DNA of 64,000 nucleotides from Alkalicoccobacillus gibsonii (GCF_016798245.1 NZ_JAEUZA010000005.1:233387-297386); one strand, 5' to 3'; positions 34,035 through 44,652 are shown, numbered from the stretch's first letter. The notes: generated from the sequence alone by a model not told the origin. A program made the numbers and translations.

Positions 34035-34808
34035 TTATTCCAAATGCGCTCGCTCTACCATCCATTGCTCAAGTACATCAAACAATCGAAGTAACGTATG
34101 GCTGCTAACCGCATGGTTTTCTGAGAACCCACATCGAATGACATCATCGAATTCAGCCTGATCCGCCAATTGATCTGAAAAGGTGATTAACCATTTATGC
34201 CCACCAGATGTTCGAAGCTTTTTAATCAGTGGTAACTCCTCGTTTAAGAGATGGCCTTGAATGGAGATCATAATAATCAGATCATCTTCAGTTAGGTCAT
34301 CTAACGTTTTCATTTGTTTAAATAAATTTGTTGAACACTCACAAAACTTTCCAAGTAGGAGTAGCTTTTTTTGTAATTCAACGGTTTGAATCTGATATCT
34401 TTCAAAGCTTAAAATGACAATCTTATTTGATTTCTTTAAACGCTTAACCAATCGATTGATATGTTCTACTGGTATTTGATTAATTAAATCAATATTTTCT
34501 TGGAATTGTTTTTTAAACGTAGAGGCGTCTAACACCTGTTGAGGATTTCCTACTGTTGGATCAGTCTTTTTTGATAAGGTGACACTTTTTCGTAGGCTAG
34601 AAAAATTACGAAAACCAATTCGTTTACAGAAGCGATTAATGGTTGAAGGGGCGACATTACACATCTCCGCAACGGAATCTAAAGAGAATGTCTCAATGTT
34701 GTGGATATGCTTAAGAAAGCTTCTTGCGATTGAATCATTTATATCTTTCTCTAATGAATTATTTATGTAAGCTAAAAGGGTATACGTTAATTGTTCCACA
34801 TTTTCCAC
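34035..34808 (-). CDS. MurR/RpiR-family transcriptional regulator
   Basis: A 257-residue regulator. N-terminal helix-turn-helix domain (about 1-77) with SVAEMCNVAPSTINRFCKRIGF as recognition region, and a C-terminal SIS sugar-phosphate-binding domain (about 120-235; KKSNKIVILSFER, DDLIIMISIQGHLLNEELPLIKKL). Members sense phosphosugars and control their catabolism. No sugar operon is adjacent, so the target is unknown. ATG start is within 10 bases of a CACCTC-complement (GAGGTG) site. Confidence 0.85.
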   Translation of the reverse strand: MENVEQLTYTLLAYINNSLEKDINDSIARSFLKHIHNIETFSLDSVAEMCNVAPSTINRFCKRIGFRNFSSLRKSVTLSKKTDPTVGNPQQVLDASTFKKQFQENIDLINQIPVEHINRLVKRLKKSNKIVILSFERYQIQTVELQKKLLLLGKFCECSTNLFKQMKTLDDLTEDDLIIMISIQGHLLNEELPLIKKLRTSGGHKWLITFSDQLADQAEFDDVIRCGFSENHAVSSHTLLRLFDVLEQWMVERAHLE

Positions 34809-34855
34809 CTCACTTAAATCTTATCACATCGCTTGGTAAAGGGTAAAAGTAAAGA

Positions 34856-35027
34856 GAGCGGGACATAACATTAATGTAGATTGCAAAACACGAACGTGCA
34901 TGATATCCGCTGCAGGAGAATCCCTCCCACCCGCGTGGTACGGCCTCAGCCCCTTCCGCGGAAAAACCACCGCTACAGTGTCTTCACCTCCTACTTTCCC
35001 ACAGGAGTGTCGGGTTCACACCCGCTC
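34856..35027 (-). repeat. GC-rich Bacillaceae intergenic repeat element
   Basis: About 172 bases, clearly more GC-rich than its surroundings. It is closed by GAGCGGG (34856-34862) and CCCGCTC (35021-35027). Inside, on the minus strand, are ACTCCTGTGGGAAAGTAGGAG, TTTCCGCGGAAGGGGCTGAG and CTGCAGCGGATATCATGC. By recall these match the loose consensus of an intergenic element scattered through many Bacillaceae genomes (ACTCCTGCGGG..., CCGCGGAA..., GAGCGGATATCA). It has no ORF. It may be transcribed as structured RNA; function unknown. Confidence 0.65.
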
Positions 35028-35043
35028 GTTTGATTAAAAACAC

Positions 35044-35082
35044 AAATGGCGAATGATTTTATTGTTGAATCATTCGCCATTT
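35044..35082 (-). terminator. Terminator of pbuE
   Basis: A 15-bp perfect stem (AAATGGCGAATGATT and complement, 9-base loop), about 35 bases after the pbuE stop. Confidence 0.88.
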
Positions 35083-35116
35083 GTTAATTGATCTTTAGTT
35101 TTGTCTCAGCCTCTTC

Positions 35117-36286
35117 TTAGGCAGCTATTGATTCTTTCTCTGCTGTAGTGGATCTTGAGAAAGAGTAGATCGCACAAAGGAAAGCTAGAATGACTAAACC
35201 TCCCCCAAACCATGCATTGGAACTAACCGATCCTGTTTGAGTCAAGGCAAACCCACCGATGGCAGAACCGATAGAGATTCCAATTTGAAGTGCCGAATTA
35301 TTAAAGCTTTGTTGGATATCTGATGTAACTGGATCACTTTCAATGAGATAGCTCTGTTGCGCAGGAGCTAAACTCCAGCTCAATGCTCCCCAAATAATCA
35401 TCACTGGAATAAAGAACAACATAGATGAAGCAGCAAAAGGAAGGAGGAACAAGGATACTGCAAAAGCTCCAATGACAATTAAAATACTTGGCTTGGATCC
35501 AATACGGTCAGAAAGCATTCCTCCAAACGCACCCCCACTAATTGCTGCCATTCCAAAGATAAAATAAAATACGCTAATCCATGTAGAATCGAGCTGCATA
35601 TTCGTCTCTAGAAATGGAGTGAAGTATGCATAAATGGTATAATGCCCGGCCAACATAAACATCGTAGCAAGATGGGCACCAATCATTTTAGATTGGCCCA
35701 AGGCTTTTAGTTGTTTAGACAATGGGATTTGGGTCTCTCCTTCTAACTTGTCCATGAAGAAGTAAATAAGGGTCATAGAACCTAGAGATAATAAAGCTAT
35801 TCCCAGAAAGATGACTCTCCACCCCCATAAGTCAGATACTAAAATTCCGATCGGAACTCCCAAAACCAAGGAAGAGCTGATTCCCATGTATATGAGTCCC
35901 AGTGCCTTTGCTTTATCCTTTGGATCCACGACTTTCACAGCCATCGTTAAGGATAAAACAACAATTAGAGCTGTACTTGCTGCCGTTAACACTCTGGCAA
36001 CCATCATAAACGAAAACGAAGTACTGAAATACGTTAAGATGTTTCCAAGAAAGAAAACAAGAAGTGTTGTAAGATAGAGTGACTTTCTCTCAATCTTGCT
36101 TGTTGTCACTAATAAAATCGGACCCGTTATCGCAAAAACAAGAGCAAATACAGTAATAAGTTGACCTGCAGCACTTAACGAAACATTCATATCGTCTGCA
36201 ATCACTGGTAAGATTCCCCCTACAATCAGCTCAACCAACCCAACCGCTATAACCGATAAGGCTAATATATAAACCTTTGCGTTCAT
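35117..36286 (-). CDS. pbuE: PbuE-type purine base/nucleoside efflux MFS transporter
   Basis: A 389-residue major facilitator with 12 helices. The N-terminus (YILALSVIAVGLVELIVGGILPVIADD), the loop after helix 2 (LVTTSKIERKSLYL) and SWSLAPAQQSYLIESDP align along the full length with B. subtilis PbuE (YdhL), a hypoxanthine/adenine exporter. An adenine-type riboswitch sits directly upstream, just as in B. subtilis. The ATG at 36286 is preferred; an ATG at 36298 is too close to AAAGGA. Confidence 0.93.
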   Translation of the reverse strand: MNAKVYILALSVIAVGLVELIVGGILPVIADDMNVSLSAAGQLITVFALVFAITGPILLVTTSKIERKSLYLTTLLVFFLGNILTYFSTSFSFMMVARVLTAASTALIVVLSLTMAVKVVDPKDKAKALGLIYMGISSSLVLGVPIGILVSDLWGWRVIFLGIALLSLGSMTLIYFFMDKLEGETQIPLSKQLKALGQSKMIGAHLATMFMLAGHYTIYAYFTPFLETNMQLDSTWISVFYFIFGMAAISGGAFGGMLSDRIGSKPSILIVIGAFAVSLFLLPFAASSMLFFIPVMIIWGALSWSLAPAQQSYLIESDPVTSDIQQSFNNSALQIGISIGSAIGGFALTQTGSVSSNAWFGGGLVILAFLCAIYSFSRSTTAEKESIAA

Positions 36287-36320
36287 TCTTATAATCATTC
36301 CTTTCTATTTCAAACAACAT

Positions 36321-36374
36321 AAAAAAATCCTGATTACAAAAATGGGGAAAGACCATTTCTGTAATCAGGATTTT
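36321..36374 (-). terminator. Riboswitch expression-platform terminator
   Basis: On the minus strand AAAATCCTGATTAC pairs with GTAATCAGGATTTT, with a 6-bp inner pairing in the loop region, followed by Ts. Its left arm is the 3-prime side of the aptamer (P3/P1), so aptamer and terminator exclude each other. Confidence 0.88.
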
Positions 36375-36421
36375 AAGGTTCCTGGTAGAGACCCTCCAGC
36401 CGTATTCTAGAGGTTATACAG
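36359..36421 (-). promoter_or_regulatory. Purine riboswitch, adenine type
   Basis: Minus-strand aptamer. P1 is CTGTA / TACAG. The core reads CTCTAGAATACGG (P2/L2), GGAGGGTCTCTACC (J2/3 with the conserved TCTACC), AGGAACCTTAAAATCCT (P3/L3) and GATTACAG. The J3/1 position that reads the ligand is U (GAU, not GAC), which means adenine rather than guanine. The ligand-bound form ties up the P1 3-prime strand needed by the terminator, so adenine should switch pbuE on. Confidence 0.95.
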
Positions 36422-36453
36422 GTTGTTATGCGTTTGTTTTATTTGCTTACGTG

Positions 36454-36482
36454 AGTTTACTATGGTTTGTGGTTTCTTTCAA
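36454..36482 (-). promoter_or_regulatory. Promoter of the pbuE riboswitch transcript
   Basis: On the minus strand TTGAAA (36482-36477) and TAAACT (36459-36454), 17-base spacer, about 30 bases before the aptamer. Confidence 0.65.
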
Positions 36483-36515
36483 GTGTTTTGATTTCCTACA
36501 ATTCTTTTTATCCAG

Positions 36516-36555
36516 AAGAAAGCAGGCTCTTCGACTTGGAAGAGCCTGCTTTCTT
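36516..36555 (-). terminator. Terminator of the yvgO-like gene
   Basis: A 16-bp perfect stem (AAGAAAGCAGGCTCTT and complement, 8-base loop), about 45 bases after the yvgO stop. It insulates the pbuE promoter. Confidence 0.9.
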
Positions 36556-36598
36556 GTCAATAAAACATTTCAATTTTGCCTCATTGCTCTATTACTAC

Positions 36599-37117
36599 TT
36601 AAGGCATTCTAAACTCAACTTCTCCACCATCCCGGTCAAACCAACCAGAAAATGCCCAGTTGATATAACCGCCATCGCCTTTGTTATGAAAGGTTCCTTC
36701 TTCAAAGGCCCAAATTCCATATATGACACCATCATAGGTGAAGGTATCAAAGTAATGTACCCCACTCAAACTAGATTCATAATCAAGACTCATATTCAGA
36801 ACCATCACATTTAATTGATAATCTGATTGGAATAACATTGTTTCTCTCGCCGCTTTCACAAAGCCTTCACGATTATTTGATGATACGATTGCGTCTCTGA
36901 TACTATTCCCTATTTCAACAGGGTCAATCGAGACATCAATATTCGTGGCTTGTGTTCCAACTTCCTGACTTAATGCTTGTCCTTTTGCTTCTTCTGATAT
37001 CTCTGATACATCCTGACTTGCATGAGCAGTGCCACCATAGTTAGGGATCGCAAATGTAATCCCTAGAATCGCTGCTCCCGCTACACTGCTTAAAGCTAAT
37101 GATCTGGTCTTTTTCAT
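36599..37117 (-). CDS. yvgO: YvgO-family secreted stress protein
   Basis: A 172-residue secreted protein with a signal peptide (about 1-33, ending AHA). The rest aligns with B. subtilis YvgO: IGNSIRDAIVSSNNREGFVK, YQLNVMVLNMSLDYESSLSGVHYF, YDGVIYGIWAFEEGTFHNKGDGG and INWAFSGWFDRDGGEVEF. Family function is unknown, although related proteins have been described as antifungal or stress-induced. AGGAGGAG precedes the ATG, and a sigma-B-type promoter lies 45-70 bases upstream. Confidence 0.9.
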   Translation of the reverse strand: MKKTRSLALSSVAGAAILGITFAIPNYGGTAHASQDVSEISEEAKGQALSQEVGTQATNIDVSIDPVEIGNSIRDAIVSSNNREGFVKAARETMLFQSDYQLNVMVLNMSLDYESSLSGVHYFDTFTYDGVIYGIWAFEEGTFHNKGDGGYINWAFSGWFDRDGGEVEFRMP

Positions 37118-37160
37118 TTTAATCTCCTCCTAATTATGATTTTGATGTTTCGAGGATAAT

Positions 37161-37185
37161 GTACCCGTGATAAAACAACTAAAAC
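37161..37185 (-). promoter_or_regulatory. Sigma-B-type promoter of yvgO
   Basis: On the minus strand GTTTTA (37185-37180) and GGGTAC (37166-37161) with a 13-base spacer. Confidence 0.6.
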
Positions 37186-37384
37186 TTGGGAAAAAATCAA
37201 TTCTACTGGCTGTTTGATGATTTTTATTAAAAGCAAAAATGATTGATAAATATTCATAAGACCTTATTAAGACTACCTTTTAAACAGTTGGGAAATGCAA
37301 CTTAATTAGAAGTTTAATCGGTACTTTTTTATGAAAAAAATCATCTTAATGCATCTTTTTGAACTCCTCCCTTCCAAACCCTTA

Positions 37385-37427
37385 TTGACACATACTTATT
37401 CTCGTTATATGGTTATACACATAACCA
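37385..37427 (+). promoter_or_regulatory. Promoter and YtrA-type operator
   Basis: Perfect -35 TTGACA at 37385-37390, with TATGGT 17 bases later. The -10 region overlaps a dyad, TGGTTAT (37410-37416) and ATAACCA (37421-37427), 4 bases apart. A dimeric GntR repressor bound there would block the promoter, so the operon is probably autoregulated. Confidence 0.65.
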
Positions 37428-37465
37428 ACTAACCATAATAGTATATAACAGGAGGTGCTTACATT

Positions 37466-37846
37466 GTGCGTTCGAAATTAGATGAGAATCGACCGATCTT
37501 TCAGCAGATAAAGGAAATGATTGAAGAAGATATTGTTGAGGGCATTCTTCCTGAGGGAGAGAAAGCACCTTCCACGAACCAACTTGTGGCGTATTACAAA
37601 ATTAATCCTCAAACCGTACTTAAAGGCGTAAATGAGTTAGTGGACAACGGGATTCTATTTAAGAAAAGAGGGGTCGGAATGTTTGTTGCAGAAGGGGCAC
37701 GTGAGAAGTTGCGAAGCATGAGAAAGCGTACGTTCCAAGAAGAATATGTGTGGAGCATGCTACAGGAAGCGAACCGACTTGGCATCTCTGAGCAGGAAAT
37801 CAGATTAATGATGGATGACTTAAAAGGGAGGAACGATCATGACTGA
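37466..37846 (+). CDS. GntR-family regulator, YtrA subfamily
   Basis: A 126-residue regulator: winged helix (about 5-75) with PIFQQIKEMIEEDIVEGILPEGEKAPSTNQLV, IFKKRGVGMFV as the wing, and a short C-terminal helical dimerisation part typical of YtrA. GTG start with CAGGAGGTG. The stop overlaps the ABC ATPase gene by 8 bases. It probably represses its own operon, and its inducer may be a cell-wall-active compound as for YtrA in B. subtilis. Confidence 0.88.
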   Translation: MRSKLDENRPIFQQIKEMIEEDIVEGILPEGEKAPSTNQLVAYYKINPQTVLKGVNELVDNGILFKKRGVGMFVAEGAREKLRSMRKRTFQEEYVWSMLQEANRLGISEQEIRLMMDDLKGRNDHD

Positions 37847-38723
37847 ACCATATATAAAAGCAAATCAGCTGTCTCTTACCATAGGATCAAAGCCTATACT
37901 CAAGGAACTATCGTTTGAACTGAGTGGCAATAAAATCATTGGCTTGCTTGGACGCAACTCTGCAGGCAAAACCTCCTTACTTTCATTACTTGCTTCATAT
38001 CGCCAATCATCAACAGGAACGCTTGAGTTAGACAACAAGGACATTTTTGATAATGCTACCGCAATGGAACAAATTTCGTTTATTAAGGAGGAATCCTTTG
38101 AGTACGAATATGACAAAGCAGAGAAATGGCTTAATAATCGCATAGACTTTCGACCCCACTTTGATGATGACTATGCGAATCACTTAATTAAACGATTTAA
38201 GATTCCGATGAATCAAAAGGTGTATAACCTGTCTCGTGGTATGAAATCAGCCCTAACTGTCACACTAGGTCTTGCCAGTCGTTGCCCAATTACTATTTTT
38301 GATGAGGCATATCTCGGAATGGATGCCCCAGCTAGGGAGATCTTTTATGAAGAAGTCTTAAAGGACTATATGGAGCATCCACGTATGATTATCCTATCAA
38401 CACACTTAATCTCTGAGATGGACGCGTTGTTTGAGGAGGTTTTAATCATCAAAGAAGGAGCTTTACTTCTGCACAAAAATACAGAAGAACTCTTAACAGA
38501 AGGTCTTTCTATAACTGGTCCATCAGAGCAAGTTGACGCTTGGACAAATGGTCAAATGATTTTAAAGGAACAATCCCTTGGCCATACAAAATCAACGATG
38601 GTCTATGGACCAATTACAGCAGAAAAACGAAAAGCAGCTTCTGAAGCTGGTCTAGAGCTTGGTCCTGTCTCATTACAAGATCTATTTATTCATCTAACAG
38701 AAGAAGGAGCTGATTCAAAATGA
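37839..38723 (+). CDS. ABC transporter ATPase (YtrB-like)
   Basis: A 294-residue ATPase. Walker A is LLGRNSAGKTSLL, the signature is modified to YNLSRGMKSAL, and Walker B is ITIFDEAYLGMD. A C-terminal extension of about 80 residues follows. The second gene of the GntR operon; it partners the membrane protein whose start overlaps its stop by 4 bases. YtrA-type operons export or sense antibiotics, so a stress exporter is a reasonable inference. Confidence 0.88.
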   Translation: MTEPYIKANQLSLTIGSKPILKELSFELSGNKIIGLLGRNSAGKTSLLSLLASYRQSSTGTLELDNKDIFDNATAMEQISFIKEESFEYEYDKAEKWLNNRIDFRPHFDDDYANHLIKRFKIPMNQKVYNLSRGMKSALTVTLGLASRCPITIFDEAYLGMDAPAREIFYEEVLKDYMEHPRMIILSTHLISEMDALFEEVLIIKEGALLLHKNTEELLTEGLSITGPSEQVDAWTNGQMILKEQSLGHTKSTMVYGPITAEKRKAASEAGLELGPVSLQDLFIHLTEEGADSK

Positions 38724-39394
38724 CCGCGAAGGCAAAGCTTATCTGCAGGAAATTTAACTCATTTTATACTCAGTGGACGATTGGTTTCTTTGTTACCTTA
38801 CTCGTTGTTCATTTTCTTGCTATTATTTTTGCAGCTACAACAATCTGGTCATTCTATGATACAAGCAGCCAAGCCACACAGTTTTATATGCTAATCCTTG
38901 GTATTATGAATATGGGCCTGCTCTCTTATGGTGTATCTAATGGAATTACTAGAAAGGATTATTTTGTTGGAGTTGCTGCTTCTGCTGTTCTTTACAGCTT
39001 CCTGTTATCAGCTGTGACCTTAATTACAACGTTTCTATTTGAGAATCTGTTGTTTCCACAGCTTGGACTAGAGACAGGTGGAACAATTGCTATTACGTTC
39101 ACTTTATTTATCTCTTTATTTTTACGCTTTTTGTTATACTATTTTATTGGCTGGTTGATCATGGCGGCATTCCATAGATATCATTGGTTAATAGGCGTTC
39201 TATTTATAGGAATCGCAATCATTGTTGTTGCATTTCATGATTATCTTATTGGTGAAAATGAATCAACGGTCTTGAATTTCTTACCTGTAGTAGAGCTCTC
39301 CCCATTAATCTATGCGCCTGCAATCCTCATTATAGTTATCGTAACGATGATTTTAGTACGCGTAATGACAAAAAATGCTCACGTAAAAATATAA
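38720..39394 (+). CDS. ABC transporter permease subunit
   Basis: A 224-residue membrane protein with six predicted helices (for example [20 protein letters not shown] and [19 protein letters not shown]). No conserved catalytic motif is expected. It overlaps the ATPase by 4 bases (ATGA). It forms the membrane part of the exporter. The operon ends at a terminator 10 bases after its stop. Confidence 0.8.
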   Translation: MTAKAKLICRKFNSFYTQWTIGFFVTLLVVHFLAIIFAATTIWSFYDTSSQATQFYMLILGIMNMGLLSYGVSNGITRKDYFVGVAASAVLYSFLLSAVTLITTFLFENLLFPQLGLETGGTIAITFTLFISLFLRFLLYYFIGWLIMAAFHRYHWLIGVLFIGIAIIVVAFHDYLIGENESTVLNFLPVVELSPLIYAPAILIIVIVTMILVRVMTKNAHVKI

Positions 39395-39402
39395 CGTACT
39401 CC

Positions 39403-39435
39403 AACAGCCACAAGATATTAATTGTGGCTGTTTTG
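39403..39435 (+). terminator. Terminator of the GntR/ABC operon
   Basis: A perfect stem AACAGCCACAA / TTGTGGCTGTT followed by TTG, between the permease and the dehydratase. It rules out a start for the next gene at 39424. Confidence 0.85.
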
Positions 39436-39507
39436 CTATCTCTTGTTATCCTAATTATTTCTCTATATACTTATGTAAGCGCTTTAATAATTAGGGAGGG
39501 CATTTAC

Positions 39508-41487
39508 TTGAGTATCTCACTTGATGACTTATTGCATACGAGTAATGATTTATATCAGATTCAAACCTCTGCATCCGGTCCAGAAGGAAGTCTTCCACTA
39601 ACAGATCAAATGCTACGTACCTCTCCGAGTGGAGATTTATTTGGATTATCTCAAAACGTGGGAATGGGGTGGAAGGCTGATAAGCTATTAAGGAAAGAAG
39701 TTCTACTGCTCAGCACTCAGGGAGGAATGAAAGACTCTAACGGAGAACCTGTCGCCCTGGGCTATCATACAGGTCATTGGGAGGTAGATCTCCTGATGAA
39801 AGAAGCCGCTCTGCAATTGCGTAAGGAAGATGCAATACCCTTTGCAGCGTTTGTCAGTGATCCTTGTGATGGACGCACACAAGGAACAGTAGGAATGTAT
39901 GATTCCTTGCCGTATAGAAATGATGCAGCCACAGTCTACCGCCGATTAATTCGATCATTACCCACTAGAAGTGCAGTTCTTGGAATTGCGACGTGTGATA
40001 AAGGGTTACCTGCTATGTTAATTGCTCTTTCTTCAATGCACGAACTCCCAACCATCATCGTTCCTGGAGGTGTAACACTCCCCCCTGCTCATGGTGAAGA
40101 CGCCGGAAAAATACAAACAATTGGTGCTAGATATTCAAATAATGAATTAACCCTTAAAGAAGCCTCCGAACTCGGGTGTCGAGCATGCGCAACATCAGGT
40201 GGCGGCTGCCAGTTTCTTGGAACTGCTGCTACGGCTCAGGTGATTAGTGAAGCACTCGGCTTATCGCTACCTCACTCTGCCCTAGCTCCCTCCGGTCAAG
40301 ACATTTGGAAAGAAGTCGCTCGACAGTCAGCAAGAGCTATCCTTTCACTCGAAGAAAAAGGTCTAAAAACAAAAGACATTGTCACAGATTCATCTATTAG
40401 GAATGCCATGGTTGTTCATGCTGCATTTGGTGGTTCAACCAACCTCCTTTTGCATATTCCTGCGATCGCACATGCTGCTAAATGTAGAATTCCGACTGTA
40501 AATGATTGGAGTGACGTTAACAAAACAACACCTCGTCTAGTTAGCGTACTACCAAATGGTCCTGACTATCATCCAACCATCCGTGCATTCTTAGCCGGTG
40601 GAGTCCCAGAGGTCATGCTCCACTTACGAGACCTTAATCTTCTTGATTTAAATGTATTAACGGTCACAGGAAAAACGCTTGGAGAGAATTTAACGTGGTG
40701 GGAACATTCCGATCGCAGAAGAGAAATGAAGCATCGCCTTTTTCAAGCCGATGGTATTGCTGCTGAAAACGTCATTATGTCAGCTGATCAAGCGAAGGAA
40801 CGTGGCATGAGTTCTACCATCACTTTTCCTGTAGGTAATATTGCACCAGAAGGGTCGGTTATTAAATCGACATCTATAGACCCTGATGTTGTTGACGAAA
40901 ATGGTGTCTACTACCATAAGTCTGAAGCTAAGGTTTTCTTCAGTGAACGCGCTGCGATCGACGCTATTAAGATGGGCAGTATAAAAAAAGGCGACATCAT
41001 GGTCGTCTCAGGATGCGGTCCACTAGGCACTGGAATGGAGGAAACCTATCAACTAACCTCAGCGTTAAAACATCTGCCTTTTGGAAAGTATGTCACTCTC
41101 ATCACTGACGCTAGATTCTCTGGTGTATCCACTGGAGCATGTATCGGTCATGTCGGACCAGAAGCATTAGCAGGTGGACCCATCGGCCGTATTCGCGACG
41201 GCGATCTCATTGAAGTCCGAATTGACACACGCAAACTAACTGGCCACCTTCATTTTCTAGGGAGCTTTGAGGACGAACAATCTCCTGAGCAAGGAGCTGC
41301 TCTCTTAAAAAGAAGAGAACAAAACCCAGCCATCCACCCAGCAACTGATTTACCTGATGATACTCGACTTTGGGCTGCACTACAAAACGTGAGCGGTGGT
41401 ACCTGGAAAGGCGCCACCTATGATGTGGATCGAATCATTCAAGTCCTAAACGCAGGGGAAGAAGCCTTAAACAAACAAGATAAGTAA
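39508..41487 (+). CDS. YjhG/YagF-type D-xylonate dehydratase (IlvD/Edd family)
   Basis: A 659-residue iron-sulfur dehydratase. Cluster cysteines are in [20 protein letters not shown] and [15 protein letters not shown]. Length (about 655 in E. coli YjhG and YagF) and [11 protein letters not shown] at the N-terminus place it in that subgroup rather than in IlvD. It converts D-xylonate to 2-keto-3-deoxy-D-xylonate in the Dahms/Weimberg routes. TTG start at 39508 has AGGGAGGG 7 bases upstream. Converges on the XylX-like gene. Confidence 0.85.
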   Translation: MSISLDDLLHTSNDLYQIQTSASGPEGSLPLTDQMLRTSPSGDLFGLSQNVGMGWKADKLLRKEVLLLSTQGGMKDSNGEPVALGYHTGHWEVDLLMKEAALQLRKEDAIPFAAFVSDPCDGRTQGTVGMYDSLPYRNDAATVYRRLIRSLPTRSAVLGIATCDKGLPAMLIALSSMHELPTIIVPGGVTLPPAHGEDAGKIQTIGARYSNNELTLKEASELGCRACATSGGGCQFLGTAATAQVISEALGLSLPHSALAPSGQDIWKEVARQSARAILSLEEKGLKTKDIVTDSSIRNAMVVHAAFGGSTNLLLHIPAIAHAAKCRIPTVNDWSDVNKTTPRLVSVLPNGPDYHPTIRAFLAGGVPEVMLHLRDLNLLDLNVLTVTGKTLGENLTWWEHSDRRREMKHRLFQADGIAAENVIMSADQAKERGMSSTITFPVGNIAPEGSVIKSTSIDPDVVDENGVYYHKSEAKVFFSERAAIDAIKMGSIKKGDIMVVSGCGPLGTGMEETYQLTSALKHLPFGKYVTLITDARFSGVSTGACIGHVGPEALAGGPIGRIRDGDLIEVRIDTRKLTGHLHFLGSFEDEQSPEQGAALLKRREQNPAIHPATDLPDDTRLWAALQNVSGGTWKGATYDVDRIIQVLNAGEEALNKQDK

Positions 41488-41493
41488 TACGCC

Positions 41494-41527
41494 ATCAACC
41501 CCTTGACTAATTAATCAAGGGGTTGAT
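41494..41527. terminator. Hairpin between the convergent dehydratase genes
   Basis: A 13-bp perfect stem (ATCAACCCCTTGA and complement, 8-base loop). The T-tract is weak, but the position between convergent genes fits a shared terminator. Confidence 0.75.
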
Positions 41528-41624
41528 TCCTCATTTATTTAACTGAGTTCTCAATGTAATGAGTGAAGCACCATTCTCCAGATTAAAGAAAGTAGCGAAA
41601 AATGAAACCCAGCATCTTTGCTTT

Positions 41625-42515
41625 TTACTGTTCTACTTTTACGTGCTCATTTTCTAATACCGTGTTTGCTAGAACGCCTATACCTGGGATTTCTATTTCA
41701 ATTCTGTCATGCTTATGAAGTGTAAACTCGTTTGGAGGGACTACACACGTGCCAGTTAAAAGAATCGTTCCATCAAAGATGACATTATCGAGTTTCAAGT
41801 AATGGACAAGCTCTTCCAATTTTCGTTTTAGCTGGTTGACGTAGGCACTTCCTTCAAATGCCAACTCTTCATCTCGATAGATCCGACAGATAATCTCTAG
41901 TTCGTAAGGATCTTTAACTGCTTCTTTTAAAAGGATTGAGGGTCCAATTGAACACGAGTGTTTCCACATCTTTGCCTGTGGTAAGTATAATGGATTTTCA
42001 CCTTCGATATCACGACAGCTCATATCGTTCCCAGCCGTATAGCCTAAGATGGCCCCATGCCGATCAAGAACTAATCCTAGTTCTGGTTCAGGAATCTGCC
42101 AATTAGAATCTGTTCGTAAATAAACTGGATCATTAGGTCCTACCGTTCGTGCAGCAGTAGATTTAAAGAAAATTTCTGGGCGCGCTGCATCATACACTTT
42201 GTCATAAAAGGTTTCCGCATCAAGCCTACCTTGGGTCGCTTCGTAGTTACGGGCTTCTTTACTTTTTTTATAGGTGACGCCTGCCGCCCATACCTCTGGA
42301 GCATCTATTGGTGTGAGTAGTGCCAGCTTCTCAATCGATTCTACATGGTCACTCGGTGGAAATTGATTAATCAATTCAACAACTGTTTTTGATTGAGCCT
42401 TAGCCTCATTAATCAAAGCAATAAAATCAGTACATGGAAGATCAATGACCAAATGTTCGGGTGTCACAGCGGCTAATTGTTTATCGGCACTCTTTTGATA
42501 ACGAATAATTCTCAT
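41625..42515 (-). CDS. FAH-family hydrolase/dehydratase, XylX-like
   Basis: A 296-residue fumarylacetoacetate-hydrolase-fold protein. Metal residues lie in the region PEPELGLVLDRHGAILGYTAGNDMSCRDIEGENP, and KMWKHSCSIGPSI follows. Caulobacter XylX, the 2-keto-3-deoxy-xylonate dehydratase of the Weimberg pathway, belongs to this family, and here the gene converges on a xylonate dehydratase. So a role in making 2-ketoglutarate semialdehyde is a good inference. FAH proteins have varied substrates, so this is not proven. Confidence 0.78.
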   Translation of the reverse strand: MRIIRYQKSADKQLAAVTPEHLVIDLPCTDFIALINEAKAQSKTVVELINQFPPSDHVESIEKLALLTPIDAPEVWAAGVTYKKSKEARNYEATQGRLDAETFYDKVYDAARPEIFFKSTAARTVGPNDPVYLRTDSNWQIPEPELGLVLDRHGAILGYTAGNDMSCRDIEGENPLYLPQAKMWKHSCSIGPSILLKEAVKDPYELEIICRIYRDEELAFEGSAYVNQLKRKLEELVHYLKLDNVIFDGTILLTGTCVVPPNEFTLHKHDRIEIEIPGIGVLANTVLENEHVKVEQ

Positions 42516-42612
42516 CGATTCAATCCTTTCGATTTTAACTTGTATGCGCTTACATTATAGTTTCAACCTTTTGAATTGTCAAACAACATTGTAGCTTTGA
42601 GGAAGATACAAA

Positions 42613-42655
42613 GAAAAAGATGCGTCAGCAAGGATATCCTTGACTGACGCATCTT
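42613..42655 (-). terminator. Terminator of groESL
   Basis: A long stem AAGATGCGTCAG / CTGACGCATCTT extended by CAAGG / CCTTG; on the minus strand followed by TTTCTTTG. Confidence 0.85.
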
Positions 42656-42683
42656 CTTCATTTATCTTCAGGCTCTTGAATGA

Positions 42684-44336
<1,653 letters not shown>

Positions 44337-44367
44337 CTAAATTAAAATCGTAAAAATGTGCTCTTTA

Positions 44368-44652
44368 TTAGCCAATTACAGCAAGAATGTCGCTCTCGCG
44401 TAAAATTAAATAGTCTTTTCCTTCGTATTTCACTTCTGTACCTGCATATTTTGAGAAGATTACAGAATCGCCTTCTTTAAGCTCAAGCGCTACACGCTCG
44501 CCATTATCTGTTACACGACCTGCACCTACAGCAACAATCTTACCTTCTTGTGGTTTTTCTTTTGCTGAATCTGGTAATACGATTCCGCTTGCTGTTGTTT
44601 CCTCTGTTTCGATTTGCTCTAAAACAATACGATCACCTAATGGTTTTAACAA
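44368..44652 (-). CDS. groS: GroES co-chaperonin (10 kDa)
   Basis: A 94-residue co-chaperonin lid: [38 protein letters not shown], the mobile loop being in TTASGIVLP. The start is TTG at 44652 with GGGAGGG 8 bases upstream, as in B. subtilis, rather than the longer frame to 44700. The CIRCE operator lies 42 bases upstream. Confidence 0.98.
   Translation of the reverse strand: MLKPLGDRIVLEQIETEETTASGIVLPDSAKEKPQEGKIVAVGAGRVTDNGERVALELKEGDSVIFSKYAGTEVKYEGKDYLILRESDILAVIG

Larger units (their letters stand above)
37118..37465. other. Divergent regulatory region between yvgO and the GntR operon
   Basis: About 350 bases. It contains the sigma-B-type yvgO promoter (37161-37185), a long AT-rich stretch with no gene, and the promoter and dyad of the GntR/ABC operon (37385-37427). 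Confidence 0.6.

Noticed and set aside
36467..36814. 115-codon frame antisense to yvgO
   Set aside because: It lies over the yvgO gene, its terminator and the pbuE promoter, and lacks a ribosome binding site.
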